A DNA stretch of 64,000 bases from Xenorhabdus bovienii (GTDB lineage: Bacteria > Pseudomonadota > Gammaproteobacteria > Enterobacterales > Enterobacteriaceae): the NCBI RefSeq assembly GCF_024721015.1, contig NZ_JANAIF010000001.1, forward strand, positions 62,001-126,000. The letters are read 5' to 3'. Shown in pieces: positions 26,946-35,894 of the stretch. A program made the translations under genes and the position numbers. The notes under the pieces are model-generated. The model saw nothing but the letters and a program-made list of their open reading frames with translations, did no database searches and was not told where the DNA came from. Position 1 is the first letter of the stretch. Every line of letters begins with the position of its first letter.

Positions 26946-28109
26946 ATGTACGCTTTAACAAACTGCATCATCTATACAGGGTATGAGCGACTCGAAAAAC
27001 ATGCCGTGATCATCGCAGATGGGTTGATTCAGCAAGTTTGTCCAGAAAATGAATTACCGAAATCCATCGAAAAGCATGATTTGCACGGTGCAAACCTCTC
27101 TCCAGGGTTTATTGACCTGCAAGTCAATGGCTGTGGGGGAGTTCAATTTAATGAGCGACTGGAAGATCTTACAGAAGATACGCTGAATATCATGCAGAAA
27201 ACCAATCAGCGCTACGGTTGTACCAATTTCCTGCCGACGTTGATCACCAGTCCCGATGAATTGATGATAACGGCAATCGAAGTGATGCGTTCCTATCTGA
27301 CAAAGCATCCTAATCAGGCGCTGGGGCTGCATCTGGAAGGACCTTATATTAATCCCATAAAAAAAGGGACTCACAATCCAGCCTATATACGCAAGCCAAC
27401 CTCCGAAATGGTCAACTATCTGTGTATTAATGCCGATGTGATCACTAAAATCACACTCGCTCCTGAAATAGTGGAAAGTAAGTATATTCATCAGTTGACC
27501 GAAGCCGGCATTATTGTTTCTGCTGGCCATTCCAACGCAACCTATGAAGAGGCTCGCCACGGCTTCCAGCAGGGTATCTCTTTTTCCACCCACTTATATA
27601 ACGCCATGCCCGCCATTTCCGGCCGCCAGCCAGGGCTAATCAGTGCCATCTATGATTCTTCCGAGGTCTATGCCGGCATTATCTGTGACGGAATGCATGT
27701 TTCATGGCCGAATATCCGCAACTCCAAGCGATTAAAAACCGACAAATTAATCTTAGTGACGGATGCCATCGTCCCTGCTGGCCTTGACCCGAAAACCAAT
27801 ACACTAGAACAATTTACCTTTGCCAATAAAACAATATACTATCGAAATGGCTTATGTGTTGATGAGAATGGCACACTGAGCGGTTCATCAATCACGATGA
27901 TTGAGAGCGTCAAGAATAGTGTTGAATATGTTGGTATTGCTTTGGATGAAACATTGCGGATGGTGACGCTTTATCCAGCCCGAGCAATCGGTGTTGATAA
28001 ACGCCTCGGTACGATTGAACCCGGTAAGGTCGCGAATCTGACTGCATTTACTCATGATTTCAACATCTGCAAAACCATCGTTAATGGAAATGAAATCGAA
28101 CTATCGTGA
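26946..28109 (+). CDS. nagA: N-acetylglucosamine-6-phosphate deacetylase
   Basis: A 387-aa amidohydrolase. Metal and active-site motifs are [33 protein letters not shown] and the late Asp in [10 protein letters not shown]. It removes acetate from GlcNAc-6-P to give the NagB substrate. CAGGAGG lies 5 nt before the ATG. Middle gene of nagBAC, 12 nt before nagC. Confidence 0.97.
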   Translation: MYALTNCIIYTGYERLEKHAVIIADGLIQQVCPENELPKSIEKHDLHGANLSPGFIDLQVNGCGGVQFNERLEDLTEDTLNIMQKTNQRYGCTNFLPTLITSPDELMITAIEVMRSYLTKHPNQALGLHLEGPYINPIKKGTHNPAYIRKPTSEMVNYLCINADVITKITLAPEIVESKYIHQLTEAGIIVSAGHSNATYEEARHGFQQGISFSTHLYNAMPAISGRQPGLISAIYDSSEVYAGIICDGMHVSWPNIRNSKRLKTDKLILVTDAIVPAGLDPKTNTLEQFTFANKTIYYRNGLCVDENGTLSGSSITMIESVKNSVEYVGIALDETLRMVTLYPARAIGVDKRLGTIEPGKVANLTAFTHDFNICKTIVNGNEIELS

Positions 28110-28121
28110 GTATATCGCCTG

Positions 28122-29345
28122 ATGAGTAATCATAATGCACAGAAGCAAATCGGTAATATTGATCTGGTCAAACAGCTTAATGGCGCCGTGGTCTATCGGC
28201 TGATAGACCAACATGGGCCAATATCCCGCATCCAGATTGCAGAAGAAAGCCAGCTTGCTCCCGCCAGCGTAACCAAGATTACTCGTCAGTTACTGGAACG
28301 GGGCTTGATAAAAGAAGTCGAGCAGCAGGCTTCCACTGGAGGGCGGCGCGCGATCTCAATCATCACCGAAACTCACCACTTCCATACCATCGGAGTTAGG
28401 CTTGGCCGCCATGACGCCACGGTGGCGCTATTTAATATGAGCGGTAAGACGCTAGTGGAACAGCACTATTCAGTTCCAGAGAATACGCAACAGGAAGTCG
28501 AAAACCGGATTATCTCCGCCATTGAAGATTTCATCGAGAAAAATCAGCGGCGGCTCCGTGAACTGATCGCGATTTCAGTCATTCTGCCCGGTCTGGTTGA
28601 TCCCGATGAAGGTGTCATTCGCTATATGCCTCACATCAAGGTGGATAACTGGCCACTGGTCAAAAGCCTCAACAATCATTTCAATATCTCTTGCTTTGTT
28701 GGTCATGATATTCGCAGCCTTGCACTGGCTGAACATTACTTCGGGGCAACCCGCAATTGTGAAGACTCACTTCTGGTACGTATTCATCGTGGCACGGGAG
28801 CAGGAGTCATCATCAATAAGAATATTCTGCGCAACAAACGTGGCAATCTGGGTGAAATAGGCCACATCCAGATCGAGCCACTTGGCGAACGCTGCCATTG
28901 CGGTAATTTTGGCTGTCTGGAAACGATCGTATCCAATTCAGCGATAGAAACCAGAGTTCAACATCAATTACGACAGGGTTTTCCAAGCCAGCTAGCCTTG
29001 AATAATTGCAATATCCATGCGATCTGCCTCGCAGCCAATGAAGGTGATCCACTGGCAGTAGAAGTTATCAGACAAGTAGGGCACTATCTTGGCAAAGGGA
29101 TCTCGATTGCGATTAATTTATTTAATCCCCAGAAAATCGTCATTGCCGGTGATATTACCGAAGCAGAGCAGGTTTTACTCCCGGCAATTCAAAGTTGCAT
29201 CAATACGCAGGTGTTAAAAGCATTCCGTGAAGATCTTCCGGTGGTAGTTTCTGAGCTAAATCATTGTTCTGCGATTGGTGCATTCGCCTTGACGAAACGT
29301 GCGATGCTTAACGGTGTACTGCTGCAACATCTTCTTGGCGGATAA
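28122..29345 (+). CDS. nagC: N-acetylglucosamine repressor NagC (ROK family)
   Basis: A 407-aa ROK regulator. The N-terminal winged HTH reads GPISRIQIAEESQLAPASVTKITRQLLERG. The sugar-kinase-like domain has the GTGAGVIINKNIL loop and the ROK zinc signature GERCHCGNFGCLETIVS. It represses nagE and nagBAC and often chitin genes; GlcNAc-6-P relieves it. The operon ends here: nagD/umpH and asnB, which follow in E. coli, are absent. Confidence 0.95.
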   Translation: MSNHNAQKQIGNIDLVKQLNGAVVYRLIDQHGPISRIQIAEESQLAPASVTKITRQLLERGLIKEVEQQASTGGRRAISIITETHHFHTIGVRLGRHDATVALFNMSGKTLVEQHYSVPENTQQEVENRIISAIEDFIEKNQRRLRELIAISVILPGLVDPDEGVIRYMPHIKVDNWPLVKSLNNHFNISCFVGHDIRSLALAEHYFGATRNCEDSLLVRIHRGTGAGVIINKNILRNKRGNLGEIGHIQIEPLGERCHCGNFGCLETIVSNSAIETRVQHQLRQGFPSQLALNNCNIHAICLAANEGDPLAVEVIRQVGHYLGKGISIAINLFNPQKIVIAGDITEAEQVLLPAIQSCINTQVLKAFREDLPVVVSELNHCSAIGAFALTKRAMLNGVLLQHLLGG

Positions 29346-29353
29346 TTTCAACC

Positions 29354-29380
29354 CGCTTTGCCGATAAAATCGGCAAAGCG
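29354..29380 (+). terminator. Hairpin after nagC
   Basis: A perfect 12-bp stem, CGCTTTGCCGAT, AAA, ATCGGCAAAGCG, 8 nt after the nagC stop. It lacks a T-run, so it may need Rho or serve as 3' protection. Confidence 0.5.
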
Positions 29381-29432
29381 ATTACAAGCCAAACAAACAA
29401 ACGTTTTTGTGCATAATTCTTTAAAAAAGCAG

Positions 29433-29461
29433 TTGACGCATCGGTCTGATATACGCATAAT
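29433..29461 (+). promoter_or_regulatory. Promoter of the met-leu-gln tRNA operon
   Basis: TTGACG, exactly 17 bp, CATAAT, then the GC-rich discriminator GCGCCCCGC. A strong -35/-10 pair with a GC discriminator is typical of stringently controlled stable-RNA operons. It lies 39 nt before the first tRNA. Confidence 0.8.
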
Positions 29462-29500
29462 GCGCCCCGCACCGCCGATGAAGGCAAAGCGAAAAAAGAT

Positions 29501-29577
29501 GGCTACGTAGCTCAGCTGGTTAGAGCACAGCACTCATAATGCTGGGGTCACAGGTTCGATTCCCGTCGTAGCCACCA
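29501..29577 (+). tRNA. metT: tRNA-Met (CAT)
   Basis: A 77-nt cloverleaf with encoded CCA, acceptor GGCTACG/CGTAGCC, anticodon CAT in loop CTCATAA and GGTTCGATTC in the T arm. Elongator-type by comparison with E. coli metT/metU. First of six co-transcribed tRNAs. Confidence 0.95.
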
Positions 29578-29582
29578 TATTT

Positions 29583-29667
29583 GCGGGAGTGGCGAAATTG
29601 GTAGACGCACCAGATTTAGGTTCTGGCGCCGCAAGGTGTGCGAGTTCAAGTCTCGCCTCCCGCACCA
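29583..29667 (+). tRNA. leuW: tRNA-Leu (TAG)
   Basis: An 85-nt class-II tRNA with a long variable arm. Acceptor GCGGGAG/CTCCCGC, anticodon TAG in GATTTAGGTT, encoded CCA. Matches leuW in position and anticodon. Confidence 0.95.
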
Positions 29668-29738
29668 TTTCTTTCATTGGGTTGTACTTAGAATGTTATT
29701 TCGAATAACAGTTTAAGTTTTAGTGTGTTGTTTTCAGG

Positions 29739-29813
29739 TGGGGTATCGCCAAGCGGTAAGGCACCAGGTTTTGATCCTGGCATGCCCTGGTTCGAATCCA
29801 GGTACCCCAGCCA
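29739..29813 (+). tRNA. glnU: tRNA-Gln (TTG)
   Basis: 75 nt, acceptor TGGGGTA/TACCCCA, anticodon loop TTTTGAT with anticodon TTG, encoded CCA. Identical to the next copy. Confidence 0.95.
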
Positions 29814-29843
29814 TATTATTGAAAACAAGTGATGATATTCAGG

Positions 29844-29918
29844 TGGGGTATCGCCAAGCGGTAAGGCACCAGGTTTTGATCCTGGCATGCCCTGGTTCGA
29901 ATCCAGGTACCCCAGCCA
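29844..29918 (+). tRNA. glnW: tRNA-Gln (TTG), second identical copy
   Basis: Same 75 bases as the preceding tRNA, 105 nt downstream. The pair is a tandem duplication that includes a few flanking bases (TTCAG before, CAT after). Confidence 0.95.
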
Positions 29919-29971
29919 TCATAATGAAGATTTTCACAAACTTTACGATTTGATAATTTTACATCGTAAAT

Positions 29972-30048
29972 GGCTACGTAGCTCAGCTGGTTAGAGCACA
30001 GCACTCATAATGCTGGGGTCACAGGTTCGAATCCCGTCGTAGCCACCA
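29972..30048 (+). tRNA. metU: tRNA-Met (CAT), second copy
   Basis: 77 nt. Differs from the first copy only near the T loop (GGTTCGAATC against GGTTCGATTC). Encoded CCA. Confidence 0.95.
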
Positions 30049-30061
30049 TTAACAATTCAAT

Positions 30062-30136
30062 TGGGGTATCGCCAAGCGGTAAGGCACCGGATTCTGATTC
30101 CGGCATTCCCAGGTTCGAATCCTGGTACCCCAGCCA
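30062..30136 (+). tRNA. glnV: tRNA-Gln (CTG)
   Basis: 75 nt, anticodon loop TTCTGAT with anticodon CTG, encoded CCA. Single copy: the second CTG gene of E. coli (glnX) is absent, so this operon has six rather than seven tRNAs. Confidence 0.95.
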
Positions 30137-30209
30137 GATTAATCAATGTGTTACATGAAATAACGTGTTGAAAAAGAATATACAGTAAGAATATTCTTTG
30201 ATGCAGAAG

Positions 30210-30230
30210 GCCACCGAAAGGTGGCTTTTT
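30210..30230 (+). terminator. Terminator of the tRNA operon
   Basis: GCCACC, GAAA tetraloop, GGTGGC, TTTTT. A textbook intrinsic terminator 74 nt after the last tRNA. Confidence 0.9.
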
Positions 30231-30577
30231 GCTTTCCTTCCATCAAAATACCAACACCTAAAAATCCATTTTAAAGCTCACCAAGCGATTATCTGTTTAA
30301 AGGGTAGTCATCTGGCGTTAACCAATTATCTCCTTCTACCGTTGTTTCTATGGCGAATTTTAGGCTCGCCTCTCTACACGCACCGAAAAGAAAAGCAGGA
30401 AATTGTGGAAAGGTAGGAATTATCCTCTTTTGTCGGATTTAAAAAGCCAGTCAACGAGTGAATACACGTCTCCCAAAATAACTCAGATTTCAGATTATTG
30501 ACAACGGCTATCTCTCCATTGACTATGCCCATGGACTCCAAAATAGTGGTGAAAAAATCATTTTCATCACAAACCCC
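30231..30577. other. Gene-free spacer before the MFS efflux promoter
   Basis: About 350 bp with no believable gene. A 72-codon frame at 30198-30416 crosses the tRNA terminator and has no family features. Confidence 0.5.
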
Positions 30578-30608
30578 TTGACTCTGACAGTACTGTCAAG
30601 GATTTCAT
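30578..30608 (+). promoter_or_regulatory. MerR-type promoter of the MFS efflux gene
   Basis: TTGACT (30578-30583), a 19-bp spacer, then TTTCAT (30603-30608). The spacer carries the dyad TGACAGTACTGTCA inside CCTTGAC...GTCAAGG. Overlong 19-bp spacers with a central dyad are the hallmark of MerR-activated promoters. A MerR gene lies just downstream of the transporter. Confidence 0.65.
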
Positions 30609-30657
30609 GGTGACTTATGATTCATCTGAATAATCGGCGTAAAGGTTGGGGAATTCT

Positions 30658-31866
30658 ATGTCAATTGAAGAGAATGATTGCCAAGGCGCTGTTACTAAGC
30701 CAGTTCGTAAAACAAGCTGGTTTTCAATAATTATATTATCGCTGGCAGCAATAATTTTCGTAACAGCTGAGCTCCTTCCTATTGGAGTACTACATGAAAT
30801 TGGAAATACTTATAATAAATCCGCAGGTAATATAGGGTTGATTGTTGCCGGATATGCTTGGGTAGTAGCATTATCTGCAATAAGCGCCACTTCTTTTTTT
30901 ATGAAAGTGGAAAAGAAGAAACTTGTTATAGGTATTCTCTTAGCATTCTCAATATCAAATCTGATAGTTTCTTTTGCACCAAATTTATTCTGGCTATATA
31001 TAGGAAGAGTGATAGGCGCATTCTTTCATGGTGTATTTTGGTCAATTGTAGGCCCTCTTGCAGTAAGGTTAGTTCCTGACAGTGGAAAAGCTAAAGCGAC
31101 GTCATTAGTGTTTGGTGGTATTGCGATTGCCTCTGTAGCTGTTGTCCCCATAGCAACGTTTGTTTCGCAAAATATTGGTTGGCGATTGTCTTTTATAAGC
31201 CTCGCTATTATGGGATTACTCATTACCATTGCAGCACTCTTTTCGATGCCTAAAGTACATCAAGCTGATGCGAGCAAAAAAATAGCTATAAAAGAAATCA
31301 TTACTCAGCCTTATCTAAGAAGAACATTTCCAGTTACAGCCCTCGCCCTGAGTGGAAATTACTGTGCTTTTACCTATATAAGTCCACTACTGGAGAATAG
31401 AGCTGGAATCAGCCACGAACAATTACCATTCTTTCTACTGCTTTTTGGTATGTTTGGAGTAATAGGAAATATAATTTCAGGATTTATAACAGATTCCAGA
31501 CTGGTTGCTGCTACAAGAGCAATATTAGCCGTCTTAATTATTTCTGTCATTGGTATTGGTTATTTTTCAGAAGGTAATGTCGCCCTGACCTACTCTTTTA
31601 TTGCTATGTGGGGTATAGGGATCTGTTTGTTAACAGTTACCCTTCAATCTCTTGTTCTTAATTTAGCGACAGACACTGGAGAACGAGCATCTTCAGTCCA
31701 TGTCGCGATGTTTAATACAGGTATTGGCTCAGGTGCATTTATAGGCGGAATTTTGATAGATAGATTTAACACCGAAACTACAGCTTTGACAGGAGGAATA
31801 CTATTAACAATCGCATTCGTTATTTTAATTCCTCAAATAAAACTAAATAACAACAGTTCATCTTAA
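30658..31866 (+). CDS. MFS efflux transporter (SotB/YdeA-like DHA1 family)
   Basis: A 402-aa protein with 12 predicted helices. TM1 is SWFSIIILSLAAIIFVTAELLPIGVLHEI, typical of the SotB/AraJ drug-sugar exporters, and GRVIGAFFHGVFWSIVGPLAVRLV matches motif C-like sequence in helices 4-5. I used the ATG at 30658; an upstream TTG at 30646 is in frame but overlaps the GGGGA ribosome binding site. It probably extrudes sugars or drugs by proton exchange. Control by the downstream MerR protein is inferred. Confidence 0.88.
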   Translation: MSIEENDCQGAVTKPVRKTSWFSIIILSLAAIIFVTAELLPIGVLHEIGNTYNKSAGNIGLIVAGYAWVVALSAISATSFFMKVEKKKLVIGILLAFSISNLIVSFAPNLFWLYIGRVIGAFFHGVFWSIVGPLAVRLVPDSGKAKATSLVFGGIAIASVAVVPIATFVSQNIGWRLSFISLAIMGLLITIAALFSMPKVHQADASKKIAIKEIITQPYLRRTFPVTALALSGNYCAFTYISPLLENRAGISHEQLPFFLLLFGMFGVIGNIISGFITDSRLVAATRAILAVLIISVIGIGYFSEGNVALTYSFIAMWGIGICLLTVTLQSLVLNLATDTGERASSVHVAMFNTGIGSGAFIGGILIDRFNTETTALTGGILLTIAFVILIPQIKLNNNSSS

Positions 31867-32333
31867 TTAAATGAGATTAGGTAATACATCCAATTTATTG
31901 ATGTGATAAAAATTTCAGCTGAGAAAGAAGCATGGCAAAAAGTTCACCTAAATAAAATCTAGTTCAGTCTTTGCTATAGATTATTAAAATTAGGCCATAA
32001 TACATCACGAAATAATATTTATTATTTATTATTTATTATTTATTATTTAAACATTGAAATTCATTCAAGATAATTATATCATGATTACGTAATAAACTCT
32101 CTTCAATATTTTATAATATCGCTTTTTCATTGAATACTGTTTTTATTGTCCAGTCAATCTATTTAAAAATTAGCAAGGAATGCCAATATAAGAATAGATT
32201 TAGCTAGTAAATCTACTACCGACGAAATTATAAAAACCATGACTGGCATGAGAAACACGCCAGTTTTTTACTAAAAAATATAATGTAACAGACCTTTTTT
32301 ATTTGAGTTTTAAAAAAAGATACTAACATTATG
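31867..32333. other. AT-rich gap with a short tandem repeat
   Basis: No gene seen between the convergent MFS and MerR genes. The region is highly A/T-rich and includes a 7-bp tandem repeat. Confidence 0.5.
32021..32048. repeat. 7-bp tandem repeat (ATTATTT)x4
   Basis: Four perfect ATTATTT copies, with a partial copy just upstream. A short repeat of this kind can vary in number by slippage. No known function. Confidence 0.8.
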
Positions 32334-32699
32334 TTATACATTTGTACTAAAAATTGTGACGTCAGATATAAACTGATCTAGCAACGAAAGAGCTCGTGTA
32401 TTTTTGTTAAGATCCGCTCTAATTTTATCTCTATGTTGCTTTAGGGTTGCAATAATGAGAGGACAAGGAGAGAGTTTGATTGGTTCACTAACAATACATG
32501 GCATCAGGACTCTGACTGCATCTAACGTTAAACCTGCTTCTTGAAGGGACTGTATACTTCTTATGGTGATTAAATCCTTTGATGTGAATCTTCTATAACC
32601 AGAATTTGTTCTATCAGGCTTAAGTAAACCTTGTTCTTCGTAATAACGTATCATTCTAGCGCTAACTCCAGTTTTACTAGATAACTCCTTTATTTTCAT
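32334..32699 (-). CDS. MerR-family transcriptional regulator
   Basis: A 121-aa MerR protein. The winged HTH reads MKIKELSSKTGVSARMIRYYEEQGLLKPDRTNSGYRRF. The dimerisation helix follows, preceded by a C-x11-C segment (MPCIVSEPIKLSPCPLI) common in a subgroup that controls efflux or detoxification genes. Convergent with the MFS gene, whose promoter has a MerR-type 19-bp spacer. Inducer unknown. Confidence 0.9.
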   Translation of the reverse strand: MKIKELSSKTGVSARMIRYYEEQGLLKPDRTNSGYRRFTSKDLITIRSIQSLQEAGLTLDAVRVLMPCIVSEPIKLSPCPLIIATLKQHRDKIRADLNKNTRALSLLDQFISDVTIFSTNV

Positions 32700-32770
32700 G
32701 CCTCACCTCATATCAATTTGACAATATATACCTGTAAATTAACTTTTCTGCAGATTCTGAAAATAAGACT

Positions 32771-32907
32771 AAGAGCCTATCCCAATAGATATCCTAAAGA
32801 TGGAACACTTTTCATACGGCGATAGCGACACTACAAAGTATGATATTAGTATCTCCATCGTCAAATCTGACCAATGCAGAGCCAGTTCAAAGGAATCATA
32901 GGCTCTT
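32771..32907. mobile_element. MITE-like element with 10-bp terminal inverted repeats
   Basis: AAGAGCCTAT at 32771-32780 and its exact complement ATAGGCTCTT at 32898-32907 bound 137 bp with no coding capacity. The end sequence GAGCCTATCCCAATAG looks like an IS terminal repeat. On the far side is a 27-codon minus-strand frame (32895-32978) that stops within the repeat. Confidence 0.45.
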
Positions 32908-33048
32908 TTCATTAGACTCAACAATAAATTGTGCAATTCCATCATACTCAATACGACCAGAGCCGGACTTCGTAGCCATCCAAGCCCTGTCTCTTCAAAA
33001 TCACTTTCTATCTCCCAGCACTGATCCGTTTGAATTACTACAGATTAA

Positions 33049-34245
33049 CTACAATCCCAATGCATATTTCAGCGCCAGCTTCTTCATCGCCCCTGAACGT
33101 TGTGCCGCCATCAGTACTAAATTCCGCATGGTTTTCAATCCTGGCAAATCATGGCTGAATGCGGTGTGGAAGAGATCCATACCCGCTTGCATCACTAAAT
33201 TATCCGGCATTCTGCGACGTTGATAACGCATCAATACCGCTTGAGAATCCCACTCTTCCTGTAATTCTTTGGCGTTTATCAGCACTTTAAGCAAAACCTC
33301 AACATCTCGATAACCTAAATTCACGCCCTGCCCGGCCAATGGATTAATGGTATGAGCCGCATCGCCAAGCAAGGCCAATCCCTCACGCACATAGTGGCTG
33401 GCATGGTGACGAGTAAGAGGAAACGAACCCACAGCAATTGGAGTCACTTTGCCCAAGCGGGAGGGAAATGCCTGAAAAATTTCTCGCTCAAGCTGTACCA
33501 TCGTCATCGACTGTAGTTGACGAATTCGGGCAGGAGAATCGTACCAGACCAATGAAGCCCACTGATCAAACAGAGGTAAGAAAGCTCTCGGGCCAGAAGG
33601 GAAAAACTGCTGCCATGTGGTGTCCTGCTGAGGTTGCTCGGTTTTGACGGTGATCAACATACATGACTGCTGGTATTGCCACCCATTGCTGCCAATGCCT
33701 GCCAGTTGTCGAACCTGAGAGCGGGCACCATCTGCACCAATGATCAGACGTGCATTCATTTCCGTGCCATCAGTCAATGTTATTTGCCACATTTGATGTG
33801 CATTCTGCCGTTGCATCGATTTCAGGGCGGCCGGGCAAAACAGCGTCAGATTCGGGTAACGTTCAAACTCCTGCCACAGTGCCAATTGCAGGATGCGGTT
33901 CTCTACCATATAGCCCAACTCTGTCAGCCCGAGACTTTGGGCATCGAAAGTCACGTTGGAATCATGCTGTTCCCACGTCTCCAATTTCCGGTAAGGCGCA
34001 CTGCGCATCCGCAAAACATGGTTCCAAACGCCTAATTGTTTCAATAAATCCACGGAAGCGCAGCTAATTGCAGATACGCGAAGATCCGGTTCATTACCTT
34101 CATCATAAGGCTGAGGCGGCTGGTGCTCCAGTAATGCGACACGCCAGCCCTCTTGTACGAGTCCCAAAGCCGTCGCTGCACCAACCATACCCGCACCCAC
34201 GACGACGATATCGAATTTTTGCTGTGGATTATTCATATTCATCAC
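33049..34245 (-). CDS. ubiF: 3-demethoxyubiquinol 3-hydroxylase (ubiquinone synthesis flavoprotein)
   Basis: A 398-aa FAD monooxygenase. The dinucleotide fold is IVVVGAGMVGAATALGLVQEGW, the DG motif is ARLIIGADGARSQVRQ, and the second FAD motif is LALLGDAAHTINPLAGQGVNLG. Family UbiH/UbiF/VisC/COQ6. Assigned UbiF by its position divergent from miaB, as in E. coli. It adds the C6-ring hydroxyl that UbiG then methylates. Confidence 0.93.
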   Translation of the reverse strand: MMNMNNPQQKFDIVVVGAGMVGAATALGLVQEGWRVALLEHQPPQPYDEGNEPDLRVSAISCASVDLLKQLGVWNHVLRMRSAPYRKLETWEQHDSNVTFDAQSLGLTELGYMVENRILQLALWQEFERYPNLTLFCPAALKSMQRQNAHQMWQITLTDGTEMNARLIIGADGARSQVRQLAGIGSNGWQYQQSCMLITVKTEQPQQDTTWQQFFPSGPRAFLPLFDQWASLVWYDSPARIRQLQSMTMVQLEREIFQAFPSRLGKVTPIAVGSFPLTRHHASHYVREGLALLGDAAHTINPLAGQGVNLGYRDVEVLLKVLINAKELQEEWDSQAVLMRYQRRRMPDNLVMQAGMDLFHTAFSHDLPGLKTMRNLVLMAAQRSGAMKKLALKYALGL

Positions 34246-34439
34246 GCCATTAACTTCCTGATTAAAATAGTGTACCGGAATTTTCCCTTTCCGGCTGTGA
34301 ATATCCGATGTTACAGTCTGGTCACTGGTGCCTCAAATGACTACAATAGCCTGTAATATTATGCTAAATACATTATGTTCAATACACTGCGCTTTTCAGT
34401 GTTGATGCAACATTTCACTGGAAATACCGGATACATAAA

Positions 34440-35870
34440 ATGTCGACGATAAAAAAACTGTATATCAAAACTTGGGGCTGTCAGATGAACGAATATGATT
34501 CATCCAAGATGGCCGACCTACTGGAAACCACTCACGGTTATCAGTTAACCGATGTCGCCGAAGAAGCAGATATCTTACTCCTGAACACCTGTTCAATCCG
34601 TGAAAAAGCCCAAGAAAAAGTCTTCCATCAACTCGGACGCTGGAAGGGTCTAAAAGACAAAAATCCCGAAATTATTATTGGTGTCGGTGGCTGCGTTGCC
34701 TCTCAGGAAGGGGATTTCATCCGCCAGCGCGCTCCTAGCGTTGATATTATCTTCGGGCCTCAAACCCTGCATCGCCTGCCTGAAATGATTAATCATGTGA
34801 AAGGCACCCACAGCCCAATAGTTGATATCAGCTTCCCTGAGATCGAAAAATTCGACCGAATGCCAGAACCTCGGGCAGAAGGCCCGAGCGCATTCGTCTC
34901 CATCATGGAAGGCTGCAATAAGTACTGTACATTCTGTGTCGTTCCTTACACCCGCGGAGAAGAAGTCAGCCGTCCTTGTGATGATATTCTGTTTGAAATT
35001 GCCCAGCTTGCGGCACAAGGCGTACGTGACGTTAACCTGCTCGGTCAGAACGTCAACGCCTACCGAGGCGCAACATTCGACGGGGATATCTGCACATTTG
35101 CGGAATTACTGCGTCTGGTCGCGGCCATTGATGGTATCGACCGCATTCGCTTCACAACGAGCCATCCAATTGAATTTACTGATGATATTATCGAGGTCTA
35201 CGAAGACACACCGGAGTTAGTCAGCTATCTGCACCTACCCGTACAGAGTGGCTCTGACCGTATCCTGACCCAGATGAAACGTGCACATACCGCGCTGGAG
35301 TACAAAGGCATCATCCGTCGTCTGCGCAAAGCACGTCCTGACATTCTGATCAGTTCTGACTTCATCATCGGTTTCCCTGGTGAGACACAGGATGACTTCG
35401 AAAAAACCATGCAACTGATTGCCGATGTGAATTTCGACATGAGTTTCAGCTTCATCTATTCAGCACGTCCGGGAACCCCTGCGGCCGATTTGCCGGATGA
35501 CGTGAGTGAAGAAGAGAAAAAACAGCGCCTGTATCTGCTCCAGCAGCGTATCAATCAGCAGGCCATGAGCTTCAGCCGTGCAATGGTTGGCAGTACACAG
35601 CGTATTCTGGTTGAAGGCACATCCCGCAAAAATATCATGGAGCTTTCCGGCCGTACTGAAAATAACCGCGTGGTTAACTTTGAGGGAACGCCTGACATGA
35701 TTGGCAAGTTCGTTGATGCCGAAATTGTTGACGTGTATGCCAACTCCCTGCGCGGTAAAATTATCCGTACTGAAGATGAGATGAATTTACGCATCCATGA
35801 GTCACCTGAGTCAGTCATCGCCCGTACCCGCAAGGAAGATGAAATCGGCGTTGGCATTTATCAGCCTTAA
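34440..35870 (+). CDS. miaB: tRNA-2-methylthio-N6-dimethylallyladenosine synthase
   Basis: A 476-aa radical-SAM methylthiotransferase. The N-terminal cluster cysteines are in [21 protein letters not shown] and [10 protein letters not shown]. The radical-SAM CxxxCxxC is [19 protein letters not shown]-terminal TRAM domain runs from about 380. It converts i6A37 to ms2i6A37 in tRNAs reading UNN codons. Heads the conserved miaB-ybeZ-ybeY-ybeX-lnt series. Confidence 0.98.
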   Translation: MSTIKKLYIKTWGCQMNEYDSSKMADLLETTHGYQLTDVAEEADILLLNTCSIREKAQEKVFHQLGRWKGLKDKNPEIIIGVGGCVASQEGDFIRQRAPSVDIIFGPQTLHRLPEMINHVKGTHSPIVDISFPEIEKFDRMPEPRAEGPSAFVSIMEGCNKYCTFCVVPYTRGEEVSRPCDDILFEIAQLAAQGVRDVNLLGQNVNAYRGATFDGDICTFAELLRLVAAIDGIDRIRFTTSHPIEFTDDIIEVYEDTPELVSYLHLPVQSGSDRILTQMKRAHTALEYKGIIRRLRKARPDILISSDFIIGFPGETQDDFEKTMQLIADVNFDMSFSFIYSARPGTPAADLPDDVSEEEKKQRLYLLQQRINQQAMSFSRAMVGSTQRILVEGTSRKNIMELSGRTENNRVVNFEGTPDMIGKFVDAEIVDVYANSLRGKIIRTEDEMNLRIHESPESVIARTRKEDEIGVGIYQP

Positions 35871-35894
35871 CAGGCCCTAACTTAGAGATAATCA

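Noticed and set aside
29688..30004. Small frames (62-76 codons) across the tRNA genes
   Set aside because: They are translations of tRNA sequence in repeated copies.
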